Part shown: positions 21,849 to 34,200 of the stretch, in pieces
How positions within the stretch are numbered: position 1 is the first letter of the stretch
Layout of the letters: every line of letters starts with the position of its first letter
DNA from: Bedellia somnulentella
Taxonomy: Eukaryota > Arthropoda > Insecta > Lepidoptera > Bedelliidae
Length of the DNA: 64,000 nt
Assembly: GCA_963576735.1 (NCBI GenBank)
Contig: OY755178.1
Location: forward strand, 13,702,001 to 13,766,000
Direction: 5' to 3'
Translations under genes and position numbers: made by a program
Notes under the pieces: generated by a model
The model's input: the letters and a program-made list of their open reading frames with translations, nothing else
Told to the model about the DNA's origin: nothing
Database searches by the model: none

Positions 21849-24800
21849 ATGTTGTCGTAAGTATTTGCATGCTCACTATAAGTTTTGTGTTATTCTTAAT
21901 ATACCCGAGAAAGTTTCTTTATTGCTAATTTTGTGTATTAATTTAAGTGGTGACGAATTAGTTGCCAAAGGTGCAACTAAAATTGATGCCAGCTTACCAG
22001 AAATAGGCCTAAAATATGTGGTACCAAATAAATCCTGGCTAGAACAGAAACAAATACAAGCCGCTGTAGAAAGCCGAAAGCATTTAATTGAAATCCCTCG
22101 CATTGAAAAAAGGTTAGTACTACATTTAATATATTCAAATTATTTAATTCTTCTATACTCTTAAAGTAACTATGATTAAATTGATATTATTTATTAAATG
22201 TAAAAACATGTTATGATGTACCAGTTTAAATTTAACATTTTAGTGGTACAATAAGCCATGCTGAATGGAAAGAAGATCTGGGTTTGGCTGAGGTTACTAA
22301 ACAGACAGGCAGTTGCTGGCAGTACTTTAGCCATCAGATTGGAAACACACTCTTTTTAAAACCAGAAGAAGCATTGTTTTTGATTGAAGTGGTAATATTT
22401 CATATATATTTATGTAGTAAATACTGTTTAGATGTAAATGATATGTATTCCCTGCTCCTGTAAATGGCTTAGAATTTCACTACCCCTTTCTACCCACGGA
22501 TGTCGTAAGAGGTGACTTAAGGGTCTTATGGGGCCTTTTTAAGTGGTTTTGGGGTGATGCTCTTGGAGACCCAGCACCAACAATACTTTAATACTACCAT
22601 CTTGTCCCCTATCAACTTCCAAATGTGGCTGAGGAGTTTTTAGCTCTAAAGCTGTGGCTACCCCTTTTTGGGATTAGTGGCTGTGAGTATATGTATGTCA
22701 TTCAAAATCTTGAAGTCATACGCCCGATTTCTGAATTGAGTATTCAAGCTGAGAGCGACTTAAGTATCGTTTTGTCTCATTCAGTTCTTAAGATTTCAAT
22801 GCGACAGAACAATACTTAAGTTGTTCTCAGCTGGAATACTCAATTCAGAAATCGGTCGATAATCTATAATACTTTTCGCAATTGTAAGCTACTTTCAATC
22901 TCACCTCAAGAATGTGTATATGCATGATTTCTGAATATGCAATATTAAAAGCAAAAAATAAGGGATAGTTTTTTTTTAATACATTTTAATTAAAAAATAA
23001 TATTGAAAATAGGTTTCTTCTTAAATTTTTTATACCATGTAATCAGCAATGAGCAGGTGTTTAGGCTAAATGACAGGTTTTTTTACTACTACTCCTTTTA
23101 TCTTCTAGTAATCAGGCCATTTCTTTATCATATTAAGAATCTTGTTGTTACAAACAATATATTATTTTTTATCAATTTTCAGAACAGTCTATTACTAAAA
23201 TATAATGGAATACCAGTTTCATTAGAACAAGCATATTCATTACTTTTAAGAGACAAAATCCTATTAAAACATTACAAAGTTTATGCTGCTCTTAGCAGGC
23301 AAGGTTATCGAGTATATCGTCATGAAAAGCCGAAGGAGTCTCAAAAAAAGGATGACGATGATAATATAGAATTGAATAAAAATAGCACTTCATATACAGA
23401 ATTGAATGAAAGTTGCAACAAGGATCCAGAATTAGATGCACCTGATAATAAGGAACAAGAGGTAATGCTTAAGGCTAGTGACAACAGTACAAGTGAAAAT
23501 GTTCCTTTTGATAGTAAAACAAATAGCGATCAAGAAAATATTGCTGACAAAATTCGTAATCAAATAGGAATGGGTGAGTAATTGATTTTTTTTTTAAACA
23601 TTTTATGCATTGTTTGCTACTACTCCTAAAAATATGTATATGGTACTACCTAATATTTATTCAGAGTAATCAGAATGTTCTCAAATAAATAATTACCCAT
23701 CTCCATTTTAGATATCTTTGAACATTCTTATTTTTCAATACAACATATTCTCCACCACTGAGGAATTTGACAACGGAAAAGATAATCAAATAAAAAATGT
23801 TTGCTTTCAGACTTTTCTTAAACTACATAAATAAACAAATCACATTTAATGTTAAACAAGTGCTCCAGAGATTTTAATGATCAGAATCAGAGTGATTTTT
23901 TTTCAATTCAATTTCCCTTCTATTTAATAAAAGATGGTCAATATTATTGTGAAACATTTTAAATTTGGCAATATTGAATCATGTTCAAGATCTCATTTTC
24001 ACACATATTACTTAATATTTATTGAGAATTTTATGAGAATAACTTAATTTTTCAGAAATCACTGAAGAAATACCAGTCAACAATTCAGTACAAGTAAGGA
24101 AGGTTGATGACATACAAACACACTCGAATTCACAAAGCACTGAGGCAAAATTAAATGCCACAAAAACTACCTCATTGAAACAAACGATGTTAGAAAATCT
24201 TATGCTACGTCAGTATAAATCATTAGGCAAGCAAGCAATGGATAGATTTTTTGAGGGTATACCAGATATGTGCCATAAACGAGAAGTGGTTGTTAATGCT
24301 CCCAGTGAATCCTTTATTCCTAGAAACATATTTTTAAATAAAACAAACTATGCCTTAGATCTGCAAAATTTACAACACAAAAATAAGGATACTACCTGGG
24401 CAAGAACTTACAGTGCCAGTGATGAAGTCAACGGCGCAAATATCAGAAGAATACGAAGCAGTTCAACTGAAACGCCTCCGTGTGGTCAATGGAACAATTA
24501 TCAATATAATACATTTAGATATCACAGAAATATGCCACCTCATTTTTGGCAGTTTAGAGGTGCACATAATTTTCATCAAAGGCCTCGTATGTTTAACAAT
24601 AATCTATTTATGAACTTATTATTTCAAAGGCCGTATTTTGTGCAAAACTTGACTAGGATGCAGTTTCAGCAACGCCCTCCAGTCCAATTTACACCAAGAC
24701 CTCAAATATTTATTAACCGAGGTGTTGTGCCACCACAAATCCAGCCAAATAGACACTTGGAGGATTATGCCAAATCTAGACATTTTCGAGCAATTAAAGA

Positions 24801-27528
24801 TCTTGCAAGTAAGTTAAGAACTCTAGTGAGGAATGGAAACAACCAAACAGCAAATGTACAATCCCTGGAACAATTGATTAACACATTTAATAGCAGATAT
24901 AGGACAAGGATACGACTCAACAGTAGCTTAGAAATAGTTGATGAAAATGTAATAGAAACCATTGAACTAGAAGATGATGATGACGAACCCAGAAATAAAC
25001 TACCCCGACTTGAAAATATCTATGATGAAAGACTAGAAACTATCAAAAATATAGCAATTAAAATGAGAGAAGCAAAAAACAAAGGGCAAATGAACTCCAG
25101 ATTAAAGAGAGCATTTTCGAGTGTAGTTAAAGCTTTTAACAAATGTTTCGATGCTGATATTTATTGGAATGATAACTTCGACGTATTAGATAGGAATAAT
25201 ATAGTAATAGATTCTTCCGAATCTGATTGTGTTATTGAAGAAGTTGAAAATAAGAAAACTAGGAGAAAGAAATTGAAAAATCCTTTCAGTATTCTTAAAA
25301 AAAAGTTTGAAGAAAGTTCTAGTTCTAATAAAAATGGACTGGAACCAGACACAAAATATAGTGAATATTCTAATTACATTCCAGATAAGTGGCTAACTAA
25401 AGAAAACGACTTTGGCCAAGTCGAAAGTGTAAGCAAATCATCATTATTAAGAGCATTTAATGGTACTTTAGAAGAAGTTTTTTTATTAGATTTTATAACC
25501 AATGTTAATATGGAGTTTTCTAGTTGGCTAAGTCTAAAACTAGCATTTTGGGATAGTTACAAAGATATGCCTATGGTAGTTGAAAAAGCTGATATGCATA
25601 ATTGTGAAGTACCAACTAACTCATTAGTTAAACCAAAAGACTGTGATGATGTGGCTTCCGTTTTAGAAAAGCTTCGTATTGTAGAGACAAATAAAGAAAT
25701 AAGTAAAGTTTGCAATCTGGAGATAGATTTTGATGTTTACAACAAAGAAGTAACTAATTTCAGGAAATCTGATAAACCCACTCCTAATTTTCGGATAATT
25801 TGCGCAGAGTAAGTTGTTTATACATTTGAATATTTCTTTTTCTGAGAAGTTTGTTTACTAGGGATTTAAATTGTGCTGAAGATATCTAGACAAGAGTGAA
25901 AAAAGGGTAATGCGATAAACGAAGCACTGAATAGTCTAATGTCTAGTCAGTACATACATACATATACTCACGGCTATAAATCCCTAGAAGGGGTAGCCAG
26001 AGCTAAGGGATTAGGAATTCCTCAGCCACTTTTGGAAATTTGAGTGGGGAAAAGATGGTAAAATAAAGGTTGTTGGTGATGGGTCTCCAACCGCATCGCC
26101 CAAAACTCCCTTAAAAACCCCCAATACCGTTAGTCGCCTCTTACGTACACCCACCGGAATAAATGGGGTAGTGTTATTCTAAGCCGACACTACACAGCTA
26201 TATCTATATATCTAGTCAGTCGGTTCCTGAAAAAATCTCGCTGTGCATGATGCAGATCTAGTGCCTACGCTTATATATGGCAGCAAATGTTGGTTGTGGC
26301 AGGATAAGCATGAGAGTAGAATGAATGCAGTAGAGATAAGGTCCCTCACAAAAGTTAATGTAAGGTGAGGTTAGGAGAAATGACGTGATTTATGAAAGGT
26401 GCTGTGTGAATGTTGAGTTAGTTTGCGCACATAGAGAGGATGGATGATAGTAAATTGGTGAAAGAAATATATAGAGCCAATGTGGAAGGTAATGTTAGTA
26501 GAATATGACCTCGGAGGACACATTTGGACCAAATAAAGAGTGTGCTTAACTTAAGAAGGTAGGTCCAAAGTATGAAGAATAAAAGAGCATGTATGAAAAG
26601 ATTGACGGATGCGAAAGAAGCTAGAAAGGTTTGCCAGAATCGTACAAAGTGGCAATCGATAGTCTCTGTCTACCCCAATGGAAACTAATGGCATGAGTAT
26701 ATGTATGTATGTATGTAATATTGTTTTTCTCAGTAGTTTGAGCTTATTTTTGCAGTGTGAGTTGGTACTATGAGAATCTACATAATTTTATGTGGTGAAG
26801 GCTTAATTTTTTTATGTTGTGACCATCCCAACAATAGGTAAATTACATAATTTAAGTGGAAATATTATGGAAGCTCGAAGAAAACTGTTTTCAAAGTTTT
26901 TTTTTTAAATGGAACATGTTCATATTTGGGTAAAGGCAGAAATTTTTATTTTGTTTGTCGGCAGTGCATCCAATTATTTAAGGAAATAATTTTATACATA
27001 AGTACTGTGTAGTGTCGGCTTAGAATAGCACTACCCCACTTCTTTCAGTCGGTGTTAGTAAGAGGCGAGTAAGAGATTTTGGGCAATGCGATTATAGAAC
27101 CTTCATCAAAAACCCTTATTTTACAAGCTTTTCTCACTAATTTGTCAGGAGTGGCTGAGGAATATCTGGAACTCAAAGTACTCACTTGTTGTTACATTAC
27201 TGTTATATCATCACAATTTTTTAAACAATATAATTTAGTAAGTGAATAAGTTCTTAATGAGTGTAACACACTTAAATCCGTGATGATAAGCTCCTCTAAT
27301 TATAACAATTTTTATTAAATGTGTTTGTATTACTATTTCAGAGAAACGAGCGAATTCCCACCCTCTGATGAAGTAGCAGCATTACACATGAAGTACCAAG
27401 ATAATGTGCCCATAGTTTTTGCAGTTGTAGGTGTCGGTTCCATATCCTATCTACAATTATTACCCTCTGATATACCCGTTTATATTCCACCTAAAGATAC
27501 ATCATTAGATACTTCTGCTACAGTTTAA
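21849..27528 (+). CDS. Tsen54: tRNA-splicing endonuclease subunit Sen54 (6 coding exons)
   Basis: Structural subunit of the nuclear TSEN complex (Sen2, Sen34, Sen15, Sen54), which excises introns from pre-tRNAs. Exons 21849-21856, 21948-22112, 22244-22391, 23183-23573, 24056-25808 and 27342-27528 join in frame to 883 aa plus stop. Exons 2-4 hold the N-terminal Sen54 domain (GTISHAEWKEDLGLAEVTK, then NGIPVSLEQAYSLL and KHYKVYAALSRQGYRV). The last exon holds the C-terminal nuclease-like fold (VPIVFAVVGVGSISYLQLL). The middle is an Asn/Gln/aromatic-rich stretch and an apparent duplicated module (about residues 481-542 and 565-627), making it longer than the 526-aa human protein. The first coding exon is only ATG-TTG-TC, chosen because it gives the needed phase before GTAAGT. 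AATAAA at 27567-27572. Confidence 0.88.
22468..22698 (+). mobile_element. SINE-A copy in TSEN54 intron 3
   Basis: Forward SINE-A of the diverged subfamily, from TGGCTTAGAATTTCACTACC to GGCTGTGAGTATATGTATG. It lacks an obvious target duplication; a hairpin MITE begins 20 bases later. Confidence 0.65.
22721..22857. mobile_element. Hairpin MITE-like palindrome (copy 1)
   Basis: Nearly the whole 137 bp folds on itself: CGCCCGATTTCTGAATTGAG at the left mirrors CTCAATTCAGAAATCGGTCG at the right, with inner arms around ACTTAAGTATCGTT and AATACTTAAGTTGT. A related copy sits at 34072-34184. It has no coding capacity. Confidence 0.65.
25952..26210 (-). mobile_element. SINE-A copy in TSEN54 intron 5
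   Basis: Full copy flanked by TCTAGTCAGT at 25942-25951 and 26211-26220; the tail is at the left. It is close in sequence to the 4412 and 63469 copies. Confidence 0.8.
26280..26725 (+). mobile_element. LINE-B 3' fragment, degenerate
   Basis: A longer but decayed relative of the 40452 LINE-B copy, extending farther 5' (from about GGTTGTGGCAGGATAAGC). Stops and indels break the frame. It ends in GGCATGAGTATATGTATG and a TATG tail, in TSEN54 intron 5. Confidence 0.7.
27005..27180 (+). mobile_element. SINE-A 5' fragment, decayed
   Basis: Starts CTGTGTAGTGTCGGCTTAGA like the family 5' end, then decays; the 3' hairpin and tail are missing. It lies in the last TSEN54 intron. Confidence 0.55.
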
Positions 27529-27572
27529 TTTTAAATGGTGATTTTGTTATACTTTTTATAGGTGTAAATAAA

Positions 27573-28290
27573 ACAGAAGTTATTTAAATATTAAGTGCCT
27601 GTTGTTCAATATATTATTTTCTTTCAAAGATTGTACTTTTGAAGTAATAATTGAAAACCAAAGTCATAATTTTTCAAGTTATAAAGATAAAACAAATGTA
27701 TCTCTCTAATAATCTTACAAGGAGGTTTTTATTTTTATCAGTGGTTCATCTTAATCTAGTTAATTCATTAACGTTAACAGTCCAGCAAAATAAACCACAA
27801 TTGCTGCTATAAATTTGCTTAATTATAACCACATTTATTTCATACTATATATTTCGGTGGCGCCCTCTATGATGTCACTTATTTGGGGACTATATAACAA
27901 AATTCTGTTATGTTGAAACTTAAGTATAAAACGGTTACACTAGTTAATGGGCTTAGTGTTGAAAAAAAAATCTTTGAGTACAAAACATCTGCATTAGGGA
28001 TGCTATGAGATATGGCACCTTTTTATGATAAAAAAAAACAATATTACTATCGTTTTGCCACGAAAACATAATATTCTCATTAAATGTTTTTACCAGATCA
28101 CTCATTCATGTAAAATGGTTATGAACTATGTACATGAAATAATTTATATTTCTACTTTGTAGAGCGCAATTGTTTACTTTTCTAACGGTGAGAGTACTTT
28201 TCTTATTTTTTTATTTAACTTTTCTTATTTTCAAGTTTAGTTTTATTAAATGAAACTACACATATACTGAATATGTCTACTGATATGTTA
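27573..28290. other. TSEN54 3' flank
   Basis: AT-rich sequence after the polyadenylation signal with no gene or repeat that I can support. Confidence 0.5.
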
Positions 28291-28298
28291 TATCTACA

Positions 28299-28805
28299 CT
28301 TAGATAAAAACAATAAGAAGAAGATGCGGCAACCTCTGCCCGCGCGCGGTCCTACTAAACTGAGTACAATGTACTTGGTTTGCTTCAGTCGAGTTTAGTC
28401 CGCTACGATACTTCGACTCGACAAGCTGACATAATCTTTGACATCGAAATTAAAATTTTCATACAATTCGCGCTTAAAATGCCTGGCTGTGCCTTTATTC
28501 AGTGCACAAATCATTCAAGGCGTAAAAACAAATCACAGGGAATCACGTTTCATGCGTTAGTACACCAAAAATATATTTACAAGCAAAATATTATTAATTT
28601 TGTCCTTGAAATCTGACATGTTTAAGTGACAGAGACAGACTATACGAAACCTGTGAGTGAGTGACACGATACGATATATACCTGCGTGTGTGTTCGTATC
28701 AGTTCGTATGGATGTAGTGCGGTGTGGTGATAAACCGATAAGGCCCATATTTAGTTGACAATTTGTACGCTCACTCCGCATCTTCTTCTTTTATTTTTAT
28801 CTAAG
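28299..28805 (+). mobile_element. THAP-encoding mini DNA transposon with 8-bp TSD
   Basis: A 507-bp element with about 30-bp terminal inverted repeats (28299-28329 and 28776-28805; outer end CTTAGATAAAA, inner end AGAAGAAGATGCGG). It is flanked by TATCTACA at 28291-28298 and 28806-28813. An 8-bp target duplication fits the P-element or hAT superfamilies. The internal frame from ATG 28479 starts like a THAP zinc finger, MPGCAFIQCTNHSRRKNKSQ then GITFHA, with Cys pair C4/C9. P elements and some Kolobok elements carry THAP domains, so a P-like origin is favoured by inference. No transposase core remains, so it is non-autonomous. Confidence 0.65.
28479..28616 (+). pseudogene. THAP zinc-finger fragment
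   Basis: 45 codons from ATG 28479. The N-terminus has the THAP start (Met-Pro-x-Cys, second Cys five residues on, then the GITFHA block equivalent to the family's G-x-S/T-F-H). The second Cys/His pair expected further on is not in the frame before the stop, so it is either a first exon cut off by deletion or a fossil. Confidence 0.5.
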
Positions 28806-28813
28806 TATCTACA

Positions 28814-30936
28814 ATATTTTCTATTCATTTCTTTCTTAACAGCTTATAGTGTATTATAGCAACCATATTGTAAAAGAGGCAGTTTAGGTCAATCAAATTT
28901 TGTTCAACTTTCTAATCCTTTCTTTAAGTATAATTTTGTATTTACTTTGAGATGATATTTTCTTCTCAACCAATGTATGTAGTGTGTGTACAGTGTATAT
29001 GATACAAAGAATGCTGACAATTAAAATAAAAGTCTGATTATAATTTATTGTTTTTATTAAACCACTATTAACATACATAATAAATAAATTAACATTATAG
29101 TAAATAAGCTAATGGCACATGTTTGGAGGGCTTAATGCAAGTACACTACTTAATTTTACAATGCAAAAAGAGTACTTATCAGTAATAACTGATGCTTATT
29201 CCTTAAAATTGACGAATAGATCATATCTCTAACTACACCCGTAAGAAATACATAGTATAGTATATGTTAAATGCTAGGTGCATGTAATTATTTTGTCTCG
29301 TAATAAGTATACATTGTATAGTTTATTACTCAAATATAAGAATAAAAAAGATTGATGAATGTGAGTGAAGCATAAGAGGTTAGAAATTAGGATCGTACAA
29401 GAGATAAGATAAAAGATATTTATTTGTTACCAAACACAATAACAACATATAGAAATATTACAATTTAAAAAGAAAAGATGGCAACAAAAAGGCAAAGTAC
29501 CTCAGCTAGGTTCCCAACATTATCCAAGAGTACTATAAAACGTGGCGATCAATAATTTGCTTACAGAAAATTGCTTGAGTGCTATTGCAAAACAATTTTT
29601 TAGATTGCATTTATAGGATGGATATGGATTAAATATATCAAAATTTCTCTACACTTATTTATTTTTGTATTTTTCGGACTTCATGATTATCCTTCATACA
29701 TCGTAATGGTATCGTGTCTTATGTATTTTCTTAATAAATATTATCCTAGCACAACCTTCACCACATTAAAACCTGTGGAAGCTCCTTATTAATCCATAAA
29801 ATATGGTCTAGTTACAGCTAAAATATGGATTGTAGTGTGTTTAGTCTCCTACGTCTCTCAAAAAACTAGTGCGGATGGAACCCCTTAATAAACTAAATGC
29901 ACAGCCTTTAGTTATATATAAAAGACGTGATTAGTGTTGGCACTGCCCCATTTCTACCCGCGAATGGCTTACGAGCGACTCATCACCAACGGCACTTTAT
30001 TTTTACTATGTTTTCCCATGTAACTTCCAAAAATGGCTGAGGAATTTTTAATTCCGTGGTTTTGTCCACCCCTTTTTTGGGATTTAAAGCAGTTAGAATT
30101 GGTCAGTGAGTATTCTATTTTAACTTCAACTTGGAAAATAAGACGGTGCCGCGCGGTGGACCCCCATACACGCACGCAGACTAAGGGTTAAGAATAAGTG
30201 CTCTAGTTCGCTCTGAATTAATTAGATCCCCGCCCTGGACTTAAAAAGTTCAGCGAATATTACATAGCATTTGTCCGTTTTCCTCTTTGAGCAAATATTA
30301 CTTAGATACACAGTTCTATAAAAAACTGATCAAATATCCCACATTTGGATCCCGCTTGAATAAATTTGCCGTTGGGTCCTACAAACATTAATTTTGTATT
30401 ACCGCTGTATCCCACATTCTTGAAATTCCTACGTGTCACGTAATATTGCCGTTGGATCCCAAAAACTATTACTTACACAACTTATACATTAAGCATTAGG
30501 TACTGGAGATGTGTTGAAATTTTGATTACCCTCATGACATGTGTATTTTTGTATAAAGTATTTTGGTCCAGAAACGTTTATACTTGGACGCTAAATTAAT
30601 GAACTACGCGTAAATTCATATACCACAAGTCCCTCTTTTGAGCCCTTAGGCCTTAGAATGAAAGCAATAGAGTAGGTATACAAACATGATTTATAAAATG
30701 AAAATAATCTATTGGTAAAAAGGTTCATCCCTCATATTTAAGATGGGAGAGTACAGAGTCCGTCATATTGAATATTTATTCGCTACTTATAATTACCATG
30801 CAATCCGCTTGTCTATCATTTCTAAAACTTAACTTGACCACAGCTTTCCAAATTTTTTAATTTAACTACTCTTATTAGGAACTCTTATCTTAGTTAACAT
30901 ACTGACTCATAGGTAAATACAAGAGGCTGTAGATAA
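28814..30936. other. Intergenic repeat relics
   Basis: No gene. A decayed LINE-B piece (about 29342-29590) appears interrupted by an unrelated 3'-UTR-like repeat at about 29395-29525. A decayed SINE-A lies at about 29935-30115. 30170-30924 shows nothing recognisable. Confidence 0.45.
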
Positions 30937-31168
30937 CATAACATAACATAAACGTTCACGCCGTTTATCCCCGAAGGGGTTGGCAGAGGTACCAATACTC
31001 CTGAACTCACATGGCAAGCGCCATCTAGTTTCTAGAGAAGGTACCCACGTTTTGCTTAGACAGTGTACTCACGTGATAGGGGGCAGGCCTATCGCCGTTT
31101 TTGTACGAATACACTGTCACATGACTAAGTACAACTCAGTCATGTGGGTTTCCTCACGAAAAATAATT
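30937..31168 (-). mobile_element. SINE-C copy with target-site duplication
   Basis: A 232-bp element flanked by GGCTGTAGATAA at 30925-30936 and 31169-31180. A second copy lies at 41590-41832. On the minus strand it ends CCCCTTCGGGGATAAACGGC then GTGAACGTTTATG and an (ATGTT)n tail: the same hairpin-plus-GTGA module as SINE-A and LINE-B, with a different tail repeat. Confidence 0.8.
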
Positions 31169-31211
31169 GGCTGTAGATAAGTGAAAAAAAATAGTAAAGT
31201 GAGTACTTAAC

Positions 31212-34200
31212 TCAATTCCAGCCAAAACTAACACCAGATAATTCGTAAAATCTCTCATTATACGGCCTATAAAAGTCTTTTAGTCTTTCTAAAACTGTTG
31301 GGTCAATAACTGGATGGTTGCGACCTTTCGTCTTCCCCAGACAATGTGGCTTAGATTGGTTTCCATACTTTAGGAGACACGGGAAGCCCTTCGTCGAGTT
31401 CATGTAGAAATGTTTTTCTGTTATCAAGCGCTTGAGACCTAGGAAATCCTGGAATAATCATTTGTCATGTTAAATTAGTTGTACCAATGAATCCCTCGAC
31501 TAACTAAACTAAGCAATTTTTTAATGTTTTTGGAAAATAAACAGCTTCATAATAACAAAAGTAACAACATTATTTTTAGAACAGCCTAATAGGTGTACAA
31601 TAAATATAAGAAGTTAAAAAATCATATTTTCCTACACATTGATATTATAGTCCAAGATCCCGGTGCCCCCAGACGTTACTTATTTTCTCATAAGAAATAT
31701 AAATGGGATAAAGTAGTGTTAGTACGTACTTTGAGTGTGTGCATACCTGCTACCTTGGGTCGACGGCCAATTCATAGGTACCAGGTGCTAAAGGTAGATA
31801 AATTCAGTGCTGATTTTTCTTAAATTCTCAGTGCTGATTTTTACATATGTTTTAGATATTGTTGTTAAAAATTAATAATCATTATTGCCAGACACTTTGC
31901 ATCGGCGCTTACCCTTACCAGACGCTTTAAAGCTTCAAAAAAAATAACACATTCTTACTTACAATCTCTTGTTCAGACTTAACGCCTGAACAAAATATTA
32001 CGCAAGAATACAATCAAGAAAACAATTGCCGTCACCCGTACGTCAGGCGCTTAAAGATACTATATACAAATCTGTCTACTCATGTCACTTAACCTACGAC
32101 CGTTGTACCATTTAACAACCTTTTAAAATATATTAATTTGTAAAGCATTGTAAGCATTTAATTTACACCGTCTATCCACCAAAGATAGAACACGTATAGT
32201 AGCCTAAGTATAAGAAAGATATCCATAAATAGATATCTCTCTCACACTCAAGCGTACAAATAATGACCTCGCGCTTATACACATAGCGACACTTTATGTG
32301 TGTCTGGGGGGATGTTTGACCCCTCCAATTGGTCTGGCTGCTGACCAGGGGTGTTCAAATAGTTCCCCAAGGATCATACATAAAAATTAAGAGTGAGATT
32401 GTAAGTAAGAATATGTTATTTTTTTTTAAGCTTTAAAGCGTCTGGTAAGGGTAAGCGCCGATGGAAAGTGTCTGGCAATAATGATTATTAATTTTTAACA
32501 ACAGTATCTAAAACATATGTAAAAATCAGCATTGAGAATTTAAGAAAAATCAGCACTGTATTTATCTACCTTTAGCACCTGGTACCTATGAATTGGCCGT
32601 CGACCCAAGGTAGCAGGTATGCACACACTCAAAGTACGTACTAACACTACTTTATCCCATTTATATTTCTTATGAGAAAATAAGTAACGTCTGGGGCCAC
32701 CGGGATCTTACTCTATTAATATATAAGGGGTTAATAGAGAGGAAAATCTCAGCAACTTTTGAAAGTCGGATAGGGAAAATATGGTAAAAAAAACGATAGT
32801 AGTTGATGCGTACCCTTATTTGCACGACACTAAAGAGAAGTTACTTTGTGTGAAACATTTTTAATAACCTCTGCTTAACATATTAACCAAATATCGTTTT
32901 TGTATTAAAGAGTAGATCTCCTTAAATCATCTTACAACGCAACACTACAAACCTGAACAACAGCCATTTCTCCCGCCGGATCCACCACAAGTCGTTCCCC
33001 ATTCACTAACAATATTTGAGTCCTCGGAAACCTTCGCAGCCATCGTCTCAGTGGACGCGAGTACACTCCCAGCCTCACTGGACCCCAAGTCGCGTCCACT
33101 AAAGACCATTGAGCTTCATTGGCTGCTGGAGTCGAGTTTACTAGAACTAATTCTTCGAACCGTGGTAGACGCCTTTTACTGGAAATATATTTTAAAAGCT
33201 GTTATTTATTAATAAACCTGTACGCGGCTGCTGTATCAATCTTATGACACAGAATTTGACTACGGTAGACGTTGTACAGAGCTATTAAATACATATTATA
33301 AGTAAAGCGTAATGTATTCTGAAGTAAACATTGATCCAGATCAGGGAACAAAGAGAAAAGATATGGGGATATAAACGTGTATTGCTTAGTGAGGAATTTA
33401 AGTGACACATTTACCTCAAATAGAAGTAATTGTAACGATGTTTGAAATTAGCGAGTAGTACCCCTGTAAATTCTTAAAGATACAAGTACAATTATTAATA
33501 TAAAATCTAAAATAGGCTTAAGTATTTGCAACCTACCTAGCAGACTGAGTATAGTCACTGATTGCTCTAGTAACTGGGTCCCGGACAACTACTAGTAGTT
33601 TTACTGAAGGGTTCATCAAGTAGACTCGCTTAGGAGCTAATCTGGTCACCCAGTATATCGGGGTTTTCTCCATCGTCAGCTGGCCCTCCGATGTGGCTGG
33701 CATTTTATGTCTGGAAATAAAATAAAACACTAATGATAATCAGTAAATACATATACTCACGCCATGAGTCTCCTTTGGGGTAGGCAGAGACTATAAATCG
33801 CCACTTAATGCGTACGATCCTGGCAAACCTCTCTACCGTCATTCACATTCATCAACATCTTCATACATGCTTTTTTATTCTTCGTACTTCGGACACGTGC
33901 CTTTTTGAGTATACTCTCTATTTCTTCCTAGTGTACCTTCCACTACTTACTTTACACAATTTACTATCATCCATCCTGTCTATACCTAAACCATCTCAAC
34001 ATTCCCATATTTTTTTTCAACATCGTCTTTCACACCGCACCTTTCACGAATATTTCTCACGCGATCACTTACGCCCGATTTCTGAATTGAGTATTCCAGC
34101 AGAGAACAACTTAAGTATCGTTCTGTCGCATTGAAATCTTAACAACTGAATGAGACAAAACGAAACTTAAGTTTTCTCAGCCTATTGTCTTACATTACAA

